Assembly: GCF_002074055.1 (NCBI RefSeq)
Contig: NZ_CP014619.1
Location: 3,009,002-3,073,001, forward strand
DNA: 64,000 nucleotides
Source of the DNA: Frondihabitans sp. 762G35
GTDB taxonomy: Bacteria; Actinomycetota; Actinomycetes; Actinomycetales; Microbacteriaceae
Direction: 5' to 3'
Shown: positions 7,032 to 15,360 of the stretch, one piece after another
How positions within the stretch are numbered: position 1 is the stretch's first letter
Layout of the letters: every line of letters begins with the position of its first letter
Made by a program: the position numbers and the translations under genes
Notes under the pieces: generated by a model
The model's database searches: none
Seen by the model: only the letters and a program-made list of their open reading frames with translations
What the model was told of the DNA's origin: nothing

Positions 7032-7741
7032 GCGGGTGCACGGCTCCCCGTCGAGGGCATCACACGGCAAGCGGGCGCGCGAACTGCCCCGTTCATGGTG
7101 GAGGCGGCTACGGGTACCCCTCTCGCTCCTTCTACCAGCAGCCTGCCTACCGGAGTTCCTCGTCGGGCTCGAGTAGGCCTGCCGCCAGCGGTGGCGCAGG
7201 CGCCCGCGCCGCGAGGCCGTCGTGGTCGCCTTCCACGTCGACCCTGAGTTATACGCCCGACCAGGTAAAAGCACTCACGCCCTACCGCCGCCAGATCGAG
7301 ATGCGCGCTGGTCAGGATTCCGTCATCCGAGACGTCTTCCTCTGCCACGCTTGGGACGACCGCCGGGGCGCCGCTACCGAGCTCAATGACCTTCTTGAAA
7401 ACAAAGATGTGTCCGTCTGGTTCAGCGAGCGAGACATCATTCTGGGTCAGCCATTCATGCGGGAAATCGACAAGGGGCTGGCCAAGTCTCGGACGGGCCT
7501 CGTTCTCGTGACGCCTGCGTTCTTAAAGCGCATCGAGAACGGTGGCGTCTCCGACAAGGAGCTGTCGGCCTTGCTCGCGCGCGATCTTCTCATCCCCGTC
7601 GTCCACGGCACGACCTACGAGGAGTTGAGGGCCGTTAGCCCTCTCCTGGGATCCCGCCATGGATTCGACACGTCAGAAGATTCCTTCGAGGTGATCGCCG
7701 GAAAGGTGGCAGAAATGGTTTCCGTCGAGCTGCTGGTTTAG
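7028..7741 (+). CDS. TIR-domain protein with an N-terminal Cys/His module
   Basis: A 237-residue protein. Residues 1-25 carry C4, H11/H12, C20 and H23 (GHHTASGRANCPVH), a possible small zinc-binding knuckle; residues 26-70 are a Gly/Ser-rich linker; residues 99-200 form a TIR domain beginning RDVFLCHAWDD, then VSVWFSERDIILGQPF with E134 in the position of the catalytic Glu of NAD-cleaving TIRs, and TGLVLVTPAFLKR. Bacterial TIR domains commonly degrade NAD+ or signal in antiphage defence; no partner sensor gene is adjacent. The ATG has GAGGA seven bases upstream and overlaps a leader-peptide stop. Followed by a strong terminator at 7993. Confidence 0.85.
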   Translation: MSGCTAPRRGHHTASGRANCPVHGGGGYGYPSRSFYQQPAYRSSSSGSSRPAASGGAGARAARPSWSPSTSTLSYTPDQVKALTPYRRQIEMRAGQDSVIRDVFLCHAWDDRRGAATELNDLLENKDVSVWFSERDIILGQPFMREIDKGLAKSRTGLVLVTPAFLKRIENGGVSDKELSALLARDLLIPVVHGTTYEELRAVSPLLGSRHGFDTSEDSFEVIAGKVAEMVSVELLV

Positions 7742-7992
7742 AGAGCCAATCTGCCAGGCAGTGGGTGCGCTGCCGGCTCTTCCAGAGTCGGCGGCACGCC
7801 CGCGGCGGTCAACGCGACAACCCGCCCGCTCCAGCTGGAGATCTCCTTCCGTACGCGCCGCCGCCAGCCCTGTACCTGGACGTCCGCAACGTCCCCGACT
7901 CAGAAGACCCACTCCTCGCCGGACCGGGACAGCGGAGCAACAGCACGCCGGAGGTGTGCCAGGATCGGCTCTCCCGGCGTCGCCGAGGCACC

Positions 7993-8030
7993 ACGCAACA
8001 ACGCCGCCCTTTGGGGCGGCGTTGTTGCGT
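7993..8030. terminator. Strong hairpin terminator, convergent genes
   Basis: A 17-bp stem (ACGCAACAACGCCGCCC and its complement) with a TTTG loop, lying between the TIR gene and the leftward gene that ends at 8039. Symmetric, so it can end both transcripts. Confidence 0.85.
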
Positions 8031-8038
8031 TCGTCTAG

Positions 8039-8395
8039 CTATGCGGTCGCAGACAGCCGTTGAGCCACCAGGGCGAAAGATCCTTCAATCTCTTGGCGGA
8101 TACGACTCTTTTGAGACTTCGTCTGTGACGACGCAGCACTCTGCCCGTTGGGGTTCACTCGCCATAGGCCGGAGTCGGCCCCATAGGGCCAGACGACTGC
8201 GACATGCTTCCGTGAGACCTGCACCACGACGTTGAAGGTCTCATATGGGTCATCAGACTCATGCCGGTAACTGACCGGCACGACCCACACGATTCGGCGC
8301 TTAAAAAAAGACCACTTATGATTCGCCTTGCGCACAAGGTCCTCGGCCAGAGCCGCGAGTATCAGGTCCCAATCTCCTTCGTAGTCGGTGCTCAA
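8039..8395 (-). CDS. Hypothetical protein, 118 residues
   Basis: A small basic-to-neutral protein starting at TTG (LSTDYEGDWDLILAALAEDL) with GGAAAG about eight bases upstream. The centre (RRIVWVVPVSYRHESDDPYE, then VAVVWPYGADSGLW) alternates hydrophobic strands and reads like a compact beta-rich domain. No known family is recognised. The stop lies directly at the terminator shared with the TIR gene, which supports a real transcript. Codon use is less GC3-biased than in flanking core genes, as elsewhere in the island. Confidence 0.55.
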   Translation of the reverse strand: MSTDYEGDWDLILAALAEDLVRKANHKWSFFKRRIVWVVPVSYRHESDDPYETFNVVVQVSRKHVAVVWPYGADSGLWRVNPNGQSAASSQTKSQKSRIRQEIEGSFALVAQRLSATA

Positions 8396-8801
8396 CGGCC
8401 GCGCTTTCCACGCTCCCGCTGCGCGCCGACGGATTGCGTCGACGCCTTCCGGGCTTTTGCTGGTGCCCGTCCTGGCGTGACGGCTCGTCGTGGGTGCTTG
8501 GCGTTGGACACGTCCGCACCGTACTGAGCCTGAACGGCGTCGGGCTCGATGCCCTGAGCTGCCATCTGCTCCGCGTGCGCGTCGCGGCGCTCTGCGCTGT
8601 CCCAGGCTGACTCTCCGGCCGAAGGGTCCTCGTCCGGCTTACGTGCTCCAACGGACTCCTCAGAACGACTTTTGTCGGTTGGAAGCTACCGGTAGGCATC
8701 GCAGTTGGTTACGGTATCGATGCGGCGCCAGCCGCGTCACCTCACGCCGGACCCTGCACGCCGGTTGGACAGCGCACCCAACGCTCGTCAAGTGCAAACC
8801 G
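8396..8801. other. 406-base stretch without a convincing gene
   Basis: Between the leftward small protein and the next rightward gene. An open frame in phase with the downstream gene extends back to 8490 but reads as Arg/Pro-rich low-quality sequence and is taken as non-coding. No hairpin or repeat of note was seen; promoters for both divergent genes should lie here. Confidence 0.45.
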
Positions 8802-10016
8802 ATGACCAACGACATGGCGGACACTGACTCGCCCTCGAATTCCCTACTCATCGTTTTTCGTATTTCTGGCCAGGGGTGGTTCACGGCTGACCTTCGCCTT
8901 CACGATCTCACCGCGAGCATCACCGCTTCTTACTTGATGGACACGTTGCCCGCCCTGCTGGCTGCCGTCCGGTCACTTTTGCGCGGCGCTTCTTCTGCAA
9001 CGGCGGAATGGGCCGATGAGCCCGGCGAATTCATCTGGGCCTTCGAGCGGCAGGCCGAGCAAGTCCAGATGACCCTCCTGCACGAGAAGGAGAACGGTCA
9101 GGAACCTGATGCATTACTCAAGGTTGAGGTGACCCTGATGGAGATCGTCAGTTCGGTCACCTCGGCATGCGAAAGACTTCTGCGAGGCCTAGGTGAGGTT
9201 CAGTACTTCCGGCAATGGGGGTACCGGTTCCCGTTGGGAGATCTACGCGACACTCAACAAGTCGCAGGACTGCCAGTTCTGGAGCAGCTGCCTTCAGATC
9301 CTGAGACAACGCCCCTCGACCCGCTCCGAGCGCTCATCGCGCAGCACTGGCAAGCACTTCTCGAACGAACCGAACCGCCGGAGCAGGTGACCGCCTGGGT
9401 TGAATCTCAGGGCAGGATCGCCGAGCGAGGTAAGTCGATTCAAACGGGCCTGGGCATGCTGAACGACGTCTCCCGAACCGGCCTCGAGACAGCCGAAGCT
9501 TTCTACACGGCGTGGCAGTCGTTCTCAACCTGGGCGAAATACAAAGCCCTACGCCACGACGACGACCCACAGCTCTGGGGCTTGTTTGTTGACCGCATGT
9601 GGCTCACCTGGTTGACCCGCGAAGTGGATGAGTTCACTGCGCGCAGGGTTATCGAGTCACGTCGCCCCGGACTTTCGAAGGCTGACCTCGCCCGCATATT
9701 GCATGATCGTTCCCTGCCGGACTACGCCTTCGAATCGAGAGAGATGAAAGTGCTGAGGCCAGAAGTTGAGCGGAGGCTTTTGCCGAATACGCCATTCCCT
9801 GAGGCCCACGACTTGGGTGGGCCCCTTTTCAACTTCGGCTCGATACGGACGGAAAGGGTTGGTTACCGTGCGCGGACTCCGACACTCAGCGATCAAAGAC
9901 CACCGCCATCAAGCGATCAACTCCACACAGGGCTCTCCGCGAGGCCGTCAGGACACGGCAGAAACGATCGTTTTGGAACAGCACCGGACGAAGTGCGAGC
10001 CATGACCGACAGATGA
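8802..10016 (+). CDS. Two-part hypothetical protein with an actinobacterial immunity-like N-terminal domain
   Basis: A 404-residue protein. Residues 12-95 (LIVFRISGQGWFTADLRLHD, then SYLMDTLPALLAAVRSLL and EPGEFIWAFER) resemble a common family of about 130-residue actinobacterial proteins with the pattern SYLtDaL ... EPGEyrW, thought to be immunity-like but unproven. Residues 200-350 are helical (RTGLETAEAFYTAWQSFSTW, VDRMWLTWLTREVDEF) and match nothing I recognise. No clear ribosome-binding site precedes the ATG, so the start could be the Met four codons later. The C-terminal about 55 residues are low-complexity. Confidence 0.65.
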   Translation: MTNDMADTDSPSNSLLIVFRISGQGWFTADLRLHDLTASITASYLMDTLPALLAAVRSLLRGASSATAEWADEPGEFIWAFERQAEQVQMTLLHEKENGQEPDALLKVEVTLMEIVSSVTSACERLLRGLGEVQYFRQWGYRFPLGDLRDTQQVAGLPVLEQLPSDPETTPLDPLRALIAQHWQALLERTEPPEQVTAWVESQGRIAERGKSIQTGLGMLNDVSRTGLETAEAFYTAWQSFSTWAKYKALRHDDDPQLWGLFVDRMWLTWLTREVDEFTARRVIESRRPGLSKADLARILHDRSLPDYAFESREMKVLRPEVERRLLPNTPFPEAHDLGGPLFNFGSIRTERVGYRARTPTLSDQRPPPSSDQLHTGLSARPSGHGRNDRFGTAPDEVRAMTDR

Positions 10017-10060
10017 TCCAACCTGCCCCTAGCCTGAGATGACCAACAAGGGGGTACCCG

Positions 10061-11425
10061 GTGGGGAACGAAGAAGTGGAGTCCGTCGAGATTCGAGCCG
10101 TGTCCGAGCAGCGGTTCAGAGCTCATGTGGTTTGGGCGCGCGGACCAGGATGGTTACCGCCGATCAAAGAGGTTGAGTGGCTGGAGATCGAGCCCGCACG
10201 GGTCTTCGGGACGATCTTCCTGGACCTCACCGACAAGGACCTACACAGCGCCGTCTTGGCCCCGGACCTCGCTGGGCGGTATCGCGGCGTGGACATCATC
10301 CAAGACCACGCGAGCATTCGCGAGGCCGTAGAGCGGACTGCGGTGAGCATGGCTCGTGTTCACAACGACTACGACAACGAGCGAGCACAGGGCGACCAGA
10401 AGCCTTTGGTGGACTTCTTCGCGAAGGTGGCGAAGGAGAACAAGCTGCACGAACGTTTCAAGTACCTTCGTGACAGCCTGAGTGCCATCGCAGCAAAGCG
10501 GCTGATCGAGGTCGCTATGCGCTGGTACGAGAACCAGGATGGCTCCTACATCGAGCAGTTTCAGACGACCGGCTTCGATGCGCGGGTCTGGGAACTCTAT
10601 TTATGGGCCGTGCTGAGAGAGGCGGGCCACCGGGTAGAGCAGCCCAAGCCTGCGCCTGACTTCTTGGCACGAGGCATCGTTGGCGACTTCTATGTGGAAG
10701 CAACCACCTCGAACCCTCCGCCTGCCAATCAGGTGGTGCCGCTCCCCACGACCGAGGAAGACATCTTCGAGTACGTGCACAACTACCTGCCGACTCGGTT
10801 CTCGGGTCGGCTGTGGGAGAAGCTGAACAAGAAGGGGTACTGGACCCGCGAAGGCTTGGATCTGACTATCCCGTTCGTCATCGCGATCCAGGACTTCCAC
10901 TATCCCCTCTCTATGACTTGGAGCCAATCGGCCCTCTACGAGTACCTCTACGGTGTGCGCATCGAAGACGTGGAGATCGAGGGCAAGATGCAACGGGTCG
11001 AAGTGCCGGTTGCTCAGATCAAGTGGGGTACGAAGGAGTTCCCTTCGGGCTTCTTCAAGCTGCCCGAATCGGAGCACGTCAGCGCTGTCGCATTCAACGC
11101 GGCTGGAACGCTGACCAAGTTCAACCGCATGGGAGTCGCGGCCGGCATGGGTGATCCGCGTGTGGCCGTGAAGCACGAGGGACGACGCTTCTCGGAAGAG
11201 AACACGGGTGTTGAGGAAGCCTTCTCGCAGATGGTTACTCTCGGCTACGAGGAGGACTGGATCGACGGCTTTACCGTCTTCCACAATCCCAATGCGCTCA
11301 ATCCGCTTCCCTTCGAAGCGTTCCCAGGAGCCGCACACGTCTTTGAAGAGGACGGGCTACGAAAGCAGGTCTTCCCCGCCGGTCACCTCGTGTCGAGCAC
11401 GACGGAGATCGTGTCGCACCACTAA
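10061..11425 (+). CDS. PD-(D/E)xK-like protein of unknown role
   Basis: A 454-residue protein starting at GTG with AAGGGGG upstream. Residues 170-220 carry a nuclease-fold-like core: a helix with E178 (ARVWELYLWAVLREAGH), then P199-D200 and E213-A-T215 (APDFLARG, GDFYVEATTSN). The order E...PD-x12-ExT fits restriction-endonuclease-like folds, with Thr where Lys is usual, so activity is uncertain. Database entries of this kind are often mislabelled as a glycosaminoglycan attachment protein. Residues 1-150 and 250-454 have no recognised domain. It stands alone, convergent with an ICE-type gene pair, consistent with an island defence or housekeeping nuclease. Confidence 0.75.
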   Translation: MGNEEVESVEIRAVSEQRFRAHVVWARGPGWLPPIKEVEWLEIEPARVFGTIFLDLTDKDLHSAVLAPDLAGRYRGVDIIQDHASIREAVERTAVSMARVHNDYDNERAQGDQKPLVDFFAKVAKENKLHERFKYLRDSLSAIAAKRLIEVAMRWYENQDGSYIEQFQTTGFDARVWELYLWAVLREAGHRVEQPKPAPDFLARGIVGDFYVEATTSNPPPANQVVPLPTTEEDIFEYVHNYLPTRFSGRLWEKLNKKGYWTREGLDLTIPFVIAIQDFHYPLSMTWSQSALYEYLYGVRIEDVEIEGKMQRVEVPVAQIKWGTKEFPSGFFKLPESEHVSAVAFNAAGTLTKFNRMGVAAGMGDPRVAVKHEGRRFSEENTGVEEAFSQMVTLGYEEDWIDGFTVFHNPNALNPLPFEAFPGAAHVFEEDGLRKQVFPAGHLVSSTTEIVSHH

Positions 11426-11493
11426 CGGCATCCGCAAACCATCGTTTTCGCCGACCCCCGTTCGTCCCGGGGTGCGCGAGGGGCTGGCCCCTC

Positions 11494-11515
11494 GCCCCGG
11501 CCGGGCGGCCGGGGC
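11494..11515. terminator. Hairpin between convergent genes
   Basis: A 9-bp perfect stem GCCCCGGCC around a GGGC loop, 70 bases after the nuclease-like gene and 8 bases before the end of the leftward gene. GC-rich and without a long T run. Confidence 0.65.
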
Positions 11516-11522
11516 GGTCCTG

Positions 11523-12113
11523 TCAGCTCTGGGGAATGTGGCGGGTCACCTCGGCGGTGAGCTGCTGTACGGCGTGCCAGCGGGTGCGGGCCGCGTCGAC
11601 GTCGGCCGCCGTGTAGTCGCCGTATCCGGCTTGGTGCTTGAAGTCCTCTTGTCCACGCTGGGCAAGGTCAACTAGCTCGGCCACCGCTTCGCGGGTGTGG
11701 GCGGTGGAGGCGACGAGCTGCACGTCGTCGGCGTCACCTTCCCAGAACAGGTCAAGGACCGCGCACCGGATCTTCTCGAGGTCAACGCCGCCCGCCCGGT
11801 CGGGGAATGACACCGTGACGGTGATGCTGTGCACGGGGGCGGCTTCGTCGAGGTCTCCCCCGGTGTCCTTGCCGAGGCTGTATTGGTACTCCCATTCGAG
11901 CCCGACGACGGGCGCGTCCTGGCAGGGGAGGGCGCGTGCGCCCTGGTGCCGGTCGTCGCCGGGGTGCGGGGCGCGGGTGCAGCTCCACGAGAACCCGTCG
12001 ACGTCGTACGTCGACCCGCTGCACGTGGTTCCGGTGCTGCTGAGGTCGAGGGTGAGCGCTTCGGGGTCGAGGTCCTGGCCGAGGGTGTCGGGGCGGCTGT
12101 AGGTGAGGATCAT
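11523..12113 (-). CDS. Hypothetical island protein downstream of ardC
   Basis: A 196-residue acidic protein with AGAAGGGA eight bases before the ATG. The first 80 residues contain three cysteines (TTCSGST, WSCTRAP, LPCQDAP); the rest (ITVTVSFPDRAGGVDLEKIR, then a helical EAVAELVDLAQRG) is soluble. No family is recognised. It lies 60 bases after ardC in the same direction and is presumably co-transcribed; similar pairs occur on actinobacterial plasmids and integrative elements. Confidence 0.7.
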   Translation of the reverse strand: MILTYSRPDTLGQDLDPEALTLDLSSTGTTCSGSTYDVDGFSWSCTRAPHPGDDRHQGARALPCQDAPVVGLEWEYQYSLGKDTGGDLDEAAPVHSITVTVSFPDRAGGVDLEKIRCAVLDLFWEGDADDVQLVASTAHTREAVAELVDLAQRGQEDFKHQAGYGDYTAADVDAARTRWHAVQQLTAEVTRHIPQS

Positions 12114-12172
12114 GGTTCGTTCCCTTCTCGGGGTGGGAGGGGCGGTACGGCCGCCCTCCCTGTGCTGGTGGC

Positions 12173-13090
12173 TTAGGCGACGTCTTCGGCGTCGTCGGTG
12201 GCCTCGTCCTTGGGCGTAAGATTCCGGCGACCCGGTGCGCGGTGCGCAGCACCTGCGCGGCCGTGGATTTGATCAGGTCGGTATACCCGTCTGCCCACCC
12301 GGCGATGTAGCCGACGCTGTACGCGCTGGTGTCGAAACCGACGAGCCCGGCGACGACGTAGGCGACGCTCTCTGCCTCGGTCTTCATGAGCCCGCGGTGT
12401 TCGGCGTATTCAGCCATGTCCTCGGTGTGCTCCAAGAGCACGTGCGCGAGCTCGTGAATGGTCGTTTTCGCGGCCTGCTCGGGCGAGAGGTCCTTGTCAA
12501 TGACGACGGTCATCGTCTCGGGGCGCGTCACGCCGTTCATGGTGCCGGGGAGACTGGAACGCTCGACGGTCCAGCCTCCCTCGGTGAGGTAGGCGCTGAG
12601 GGCGTCCGCGATGCCGTGGTCGTCGGCGCCGGTGGGCTGGGCGGTGATGGTACCGGGGTCGCCCTGCTCGGGGTCCATCAGTTCCGTCTGGCCGATATCG
12701 AACACCGACAGGATCGGGAACCGCGCGATCTTCTTTTCGACCTCGTCGCCGTTTTCGTTTTCCTCGGTCACCTTCTTGGTCGAGTACCCGAAAAATGCGG
12801 ATGCCCTTCTCCCCCTTACGAACCTGACGATTAAGGCCCTGCCAGGTGCGGAACCCGGCGACGCGGGAGGCGTCTTCTCGCTGGCTGAGGATCAACAAAA
12901 GGTTGTTGATCGAGTACGCGTGGAACGCCTGCGCGAAGTCGAGAAACGCGGTCCACCGCTCGGAATCACGCAGCTGCTCGACCTGGTGTGTGATCGACTC
13001 GTGGAGGGCTTCTGCGTGCGCTTTCTTCTCCTCGATCGACTTGGCGGGCTTGCGGGCGGTGGTCTTCTTGGTGCGGGTGGTGGTGGTCAT
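12173..13090 (-). pseudogene. ardC: ArdC-type ssDNA-binding/metallopeptidase gene, frameshifted twice
   Basis: The first 100 residues (IEEKKAHAEALHESITHQVE, then INNLLLILSQR and WQGLNRQVRKGEKGIRIF) form the ArdC N-terminal ssDNA-binding domain. The frame then breaks at a run of five T on the coding strand (12791-12795); four T would restore GIRIFGYSTKKVTEE. The continuing frame has the zinc-protease motif TTIHELAHVLLEH. A second one-base shift near 12216-12224 separates the body from a natural-looking end KDEATDDAEDVA and stop at 12173. ArdC protects incoming plasmid DNA from restriction. Either the gene is inactivated or both shifts are assembly errors. GAGGAAGAG precedes the ATG. Confidence 0.85.
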
Positions 13091-13612
13091 GTGCTCTTCC
13101 TCTCCCTTTCGTTTTTATGCCTGAAGGCACGAAGTGTCGAGAAGGACGGCAGGGTGGAGTGCAACCACGGAAGGGGCGGGGAGGAGAGAAGTTCGGCATG
13201 AAACAAGGGAGCGCAGCTGCCGCGGGCCGAAGTTGTCGGAGGACCGGCCGCGAAGCGGCTTGCGCGCAGCCCGGACGGACGTACGCTGCCGCAGGCTTCC
13301 GGCAAAACAACGACGGCCCGCAGGGCCAGACAGGGCAGCACCACTTCGCCACTGGGCAGCGCAGCGACCTGCCGGCGGGCCGGCCTGCTCTGAATGTCCG
13401 TCCCGAGGACGCGCAAGGCGCCGCCGATGGGCGGGCATGGAGAAGCCCCCGGGTGGGTCAAAATCCGAATCTGGGACGGTCCCGACGCCCGAGGGCTGGT
13501 GCGACCGATTGGAGGAACCAGCCGCTATCGAAACCGTACGCGGACCACGGTCGAGCGGCATCGTGCCGAGCCAATTCACCGGCCGACTTCTCCCCAACGA
13601 GTTCGGCCGCGT
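13091..13612. other. 522-base stretch upstream of ardC
   Basis: GC-rich sequence open in several frames on both strands (up to about 180 codons), none with a recognisable domain, sensible amino-acid composition or ribosome-binding site. It should contain the ardC promoter and probably a long leader. Several short inverted GC repeats are present but none is strong. Confidence 0.4.
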
Positions 13613-13948
13613 TTAGGCCGGCCACTCCTCCGGCTCGTCATCGTGCCGGTCGTTGAACTCTCGGATCTTCCCCTCGTGCTGGATCATCCAGGCGACGGCG
13701 GAGTTGAGGGTGTCGAAGGTGCGTAACCAGGGGCGACCACCGTTGTCGTCGCGGCAGTGTGCGTAGGCATCGAAAACGTGTCGGCCCTCGAGAGAACGCA
13801 TGTTCACGTAGCCGACCGGGGTGGCCCGGTCACGGCGCACTTGCCAGGTGCCCCATGTTCCTGGAATCGGCGGGACCGCGAGCGGATGCATAGGTATCGG
13901 GCGGCGCAAGATTCTCGCGATCGCTTCACCCGACCCCTGGACACCCAT
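13613..13948 (-). CDS. Hypothetical protein, about 110 residues
   Basis: The C-terminal 90 residues read like a real compact protein (WGTWQVRRDRATPVGYVNMR, then FDTLNSAVAWMIQHEGKIRE) with an acidic tail. The start is uncertain: ATGs at 14020, 13948 and 13891 are possible and none has a good ribosome-binding site; 13948 is a compromise. No known family. Lies upstream of ardC in the same direction. Confidence 0.5.
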   Translation of the reverse strand: MGVQGSGEAIARILRRPIPMHPLAVPPIPGTWGTWQVRRDRATPVGYVNMRSLEGRHVFDAYAHCRDDNGGRPWLRTFDTLNSAVAWMIQHEGKIREFNDRHDDEPEEWPA

Positions 13949-14046
13949 GACCCGCACCGTACGGGCGACCACGGACACCCTCCGATGCCTCAAGGTCAGG
14001 TTCGACCTTGTATTGGGCACTCAGACAGGTACAAGACCCGGAAGCT

Positions 14047-14184
14047 ATGACCATCGCCGCATCTGAGCAGGTGTCCACATTTGAGGAGCACCAAGGAGAC
14101 TCAATGCTTTTCACGACGACCGACGCCGTCGATTTTGCCTGGCGGGACGTCGTAGACCGCACGAGGCAGGTTCGCCGCATCTGA
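14047..14184 (+). CDS. Small open frame, 45 residues
   Basis: Encodes MTIAASEQVSTFEEHQG and continues to VVDRTRQVRRI; an internal ATG at 14104 has a good AAGGAG site and would give a 26-residue product. The 5' end and 3' end of the frame share a near-identical 17-base segment (CGCCGCATCTGARCAGGTG with one difference, around 14053 and 14173). It may be the remnant of a larger gene. Low certainty. Confidence 0.3.
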   Translation: MTIAASEQVSTFEEHQGDSMLFTTTDAVDFAWRDVVDRTRQVRRI

Positions 14185-14608
14185 ACAGGTGACCGGCGAG
14201 GCCGCGTTGGCATATCACCCAGAGCCCAACGAGAGCAGCTTCGAGGATATGTCGGATGCATGGTGTATCCTATTTTGCGAAGCGGCACCGCTCAGAATGA
14301 GTAGCTGCCCGGGTAAAAGGCCAATTCGGTCAGATAACCGGGAGTCCTCCTCTCTAGCGAGTGACAGCTTTGGCAAAGGGTCGACGCCCAACGTCGACAC
14401 CTCGTCGCCCGTGGATAGCTTCACGGGCAAAAGAAAAAAACGTTGATTCCGGCGCCGGCACCATCGGCTCTGGTCCAACACGGCAGTTCCGCTCCCGCTC
14501 ACCGATTGCCCGGCCTCCCCACAGGCCGGATTCGACATTCGGTGAAGGGACGGAACAGCAGAGCCATCTGTGCCGATACCTGGTCGACCCGTCATCTAAG
14601 GACCGGCG
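14185..14608. other. 424-base stretch without a convincing gene
   Basis: A rightward frame starting at GTG 14189 (85 codons) begins plausibly (MTGEAALAYHPEPNESSFED) but degrades into low-complexity sequence; no motif supports it. Probably degenerate island DNA and the promoter region for the small membrane protein that follows. Confidence 0.4.
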
Positions 14609-14848
14609 TTGAACGGTGGGGAGCTCGCGCCAGTTGTTGGAGACACCTTGTCTGACCTTGCTTTCTACCTGGCGATCCTTGCACCCGTCGCGAACATGGC
14701 TACGGTGCTCGGCTTCGCGTACTTCGCCCTCGTCGCCACGGTCGCCATGGTGGCTTCGTTTTCGCGCGGCGAGCGGAGCGACAATGCATATCGCGTTTTG
14801 AAACTTCTCACCAAACGCAAACCCGAGCCGCCTGGGCCTCGTACCTAG
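14609..14848 (+). CDS. Small membrane protein, 79 residues
   Basis: Starts at TTG (or a later codon). One long or two short membrane segments cover residues 14-50 (LAFYLAILAPVANMATVLGF, then AYFALVATVAMVASF), followed by a basic cytoplasmic tail SDNAYRVLKLLTKRKPEPPG of a type often seen in small actinobacterial proteins of unknown function. Its TAG shares the bases CTAG with the stop of the convergent HEPN-like gene. Confidence 0.55.
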   Translation: MNGGELAPVVGDTLSDLAFYLAILAPVANMATVLGFAYFALVATVAMVASFSRGERSDNAYRVLKLLTKRKPEPPGPRT

Positions 14849-15360
14849 TGTCGGTCGAAGTCCGAGATCTCCGCGATGGCGGCGCAGATGTGGCTCAGGA
14901 AGCCGACGGCCGACACCATCGAGTAGGTGACCGCGCCTCGCGGGTGCCCGACCCAGCTGTTTCGCAGATGCAGCACGTCGCGAAGGAGTTCGTCGAGCTC
15001 GGGCCGGAGGGCGTAGTCCTTCCGAAGTGTCCCGATGAGACGACTCATGCCGGCCTTGGCCGACTGGTCGACTTTAAGGCGGATCGTGAGCTCGAGAGCC
15101 TGGAGGGCTTTGTCGACCGCCAGCGCAGCGAACTCGTAGTGGATGACGGAGACCTCCATCAAGTCGGCGCTCACGTCAAGGAGGGCGACGACGTCGCTCT
15201 GGGTCGAAGACGAACGCGCGAAGTTGGAAAGCGCGTTGCGGATTGCGGGTGGAGTTGCGGGTACCGGTGGCTGCGTAGGGCTCGTTGAGACGAGCGACAT
15301 GTGAGTGGTCCGCTCGTCCAGGTTGAACGTCCACGTCGTCGGATAGCGGGCCTCGTGCAT
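14845..15360 (-). CDS. HEPN-like helical protein
   Basis: A 171-residue protein with AAAGGGA before its ATG. After an N-terminal proline-rich tail, residues 50-165 are helical: VALLDVSADLMEVSVIHYEF, LAVDKALQALELTIRLK, then LRDVLHLRNSWVGHPRGA. The R133-N-x4-H139 segment fits the R-x4-6-H motif of HEPN RNases and is placed, as usual, near the end of the third long helix. HEPN proteins act as toxins or defence effectors; no antitoxin-like partner is adjacent. The match is by motif and helix pattern only, and the family could also be a non-catalytic relative. Confidence 0.6.
   Translation of the reverse strand: MHEARYPTTWTFNLDERTTHMSLVSTSPTQPPVPATPPAIRNALSNFARSSSTQSDVVALLDVSADLMEVSVIHYEFAALAVDKALQALELTIRLKVDQSAKAGMSRLIGTLRKDYALRPELDELLRDVLHLRNSWVGHPRGAVTYSMVSAVGFLSHICAAIAEISDFDRH

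Noticed and set aside
13117-13656. Overlapping open frames on both strands upstream of ardC
   Set aside because: Several mutually exclusive frames of similar length, none with motifs or a start signal; typical of GC-rich non-coding sequence.
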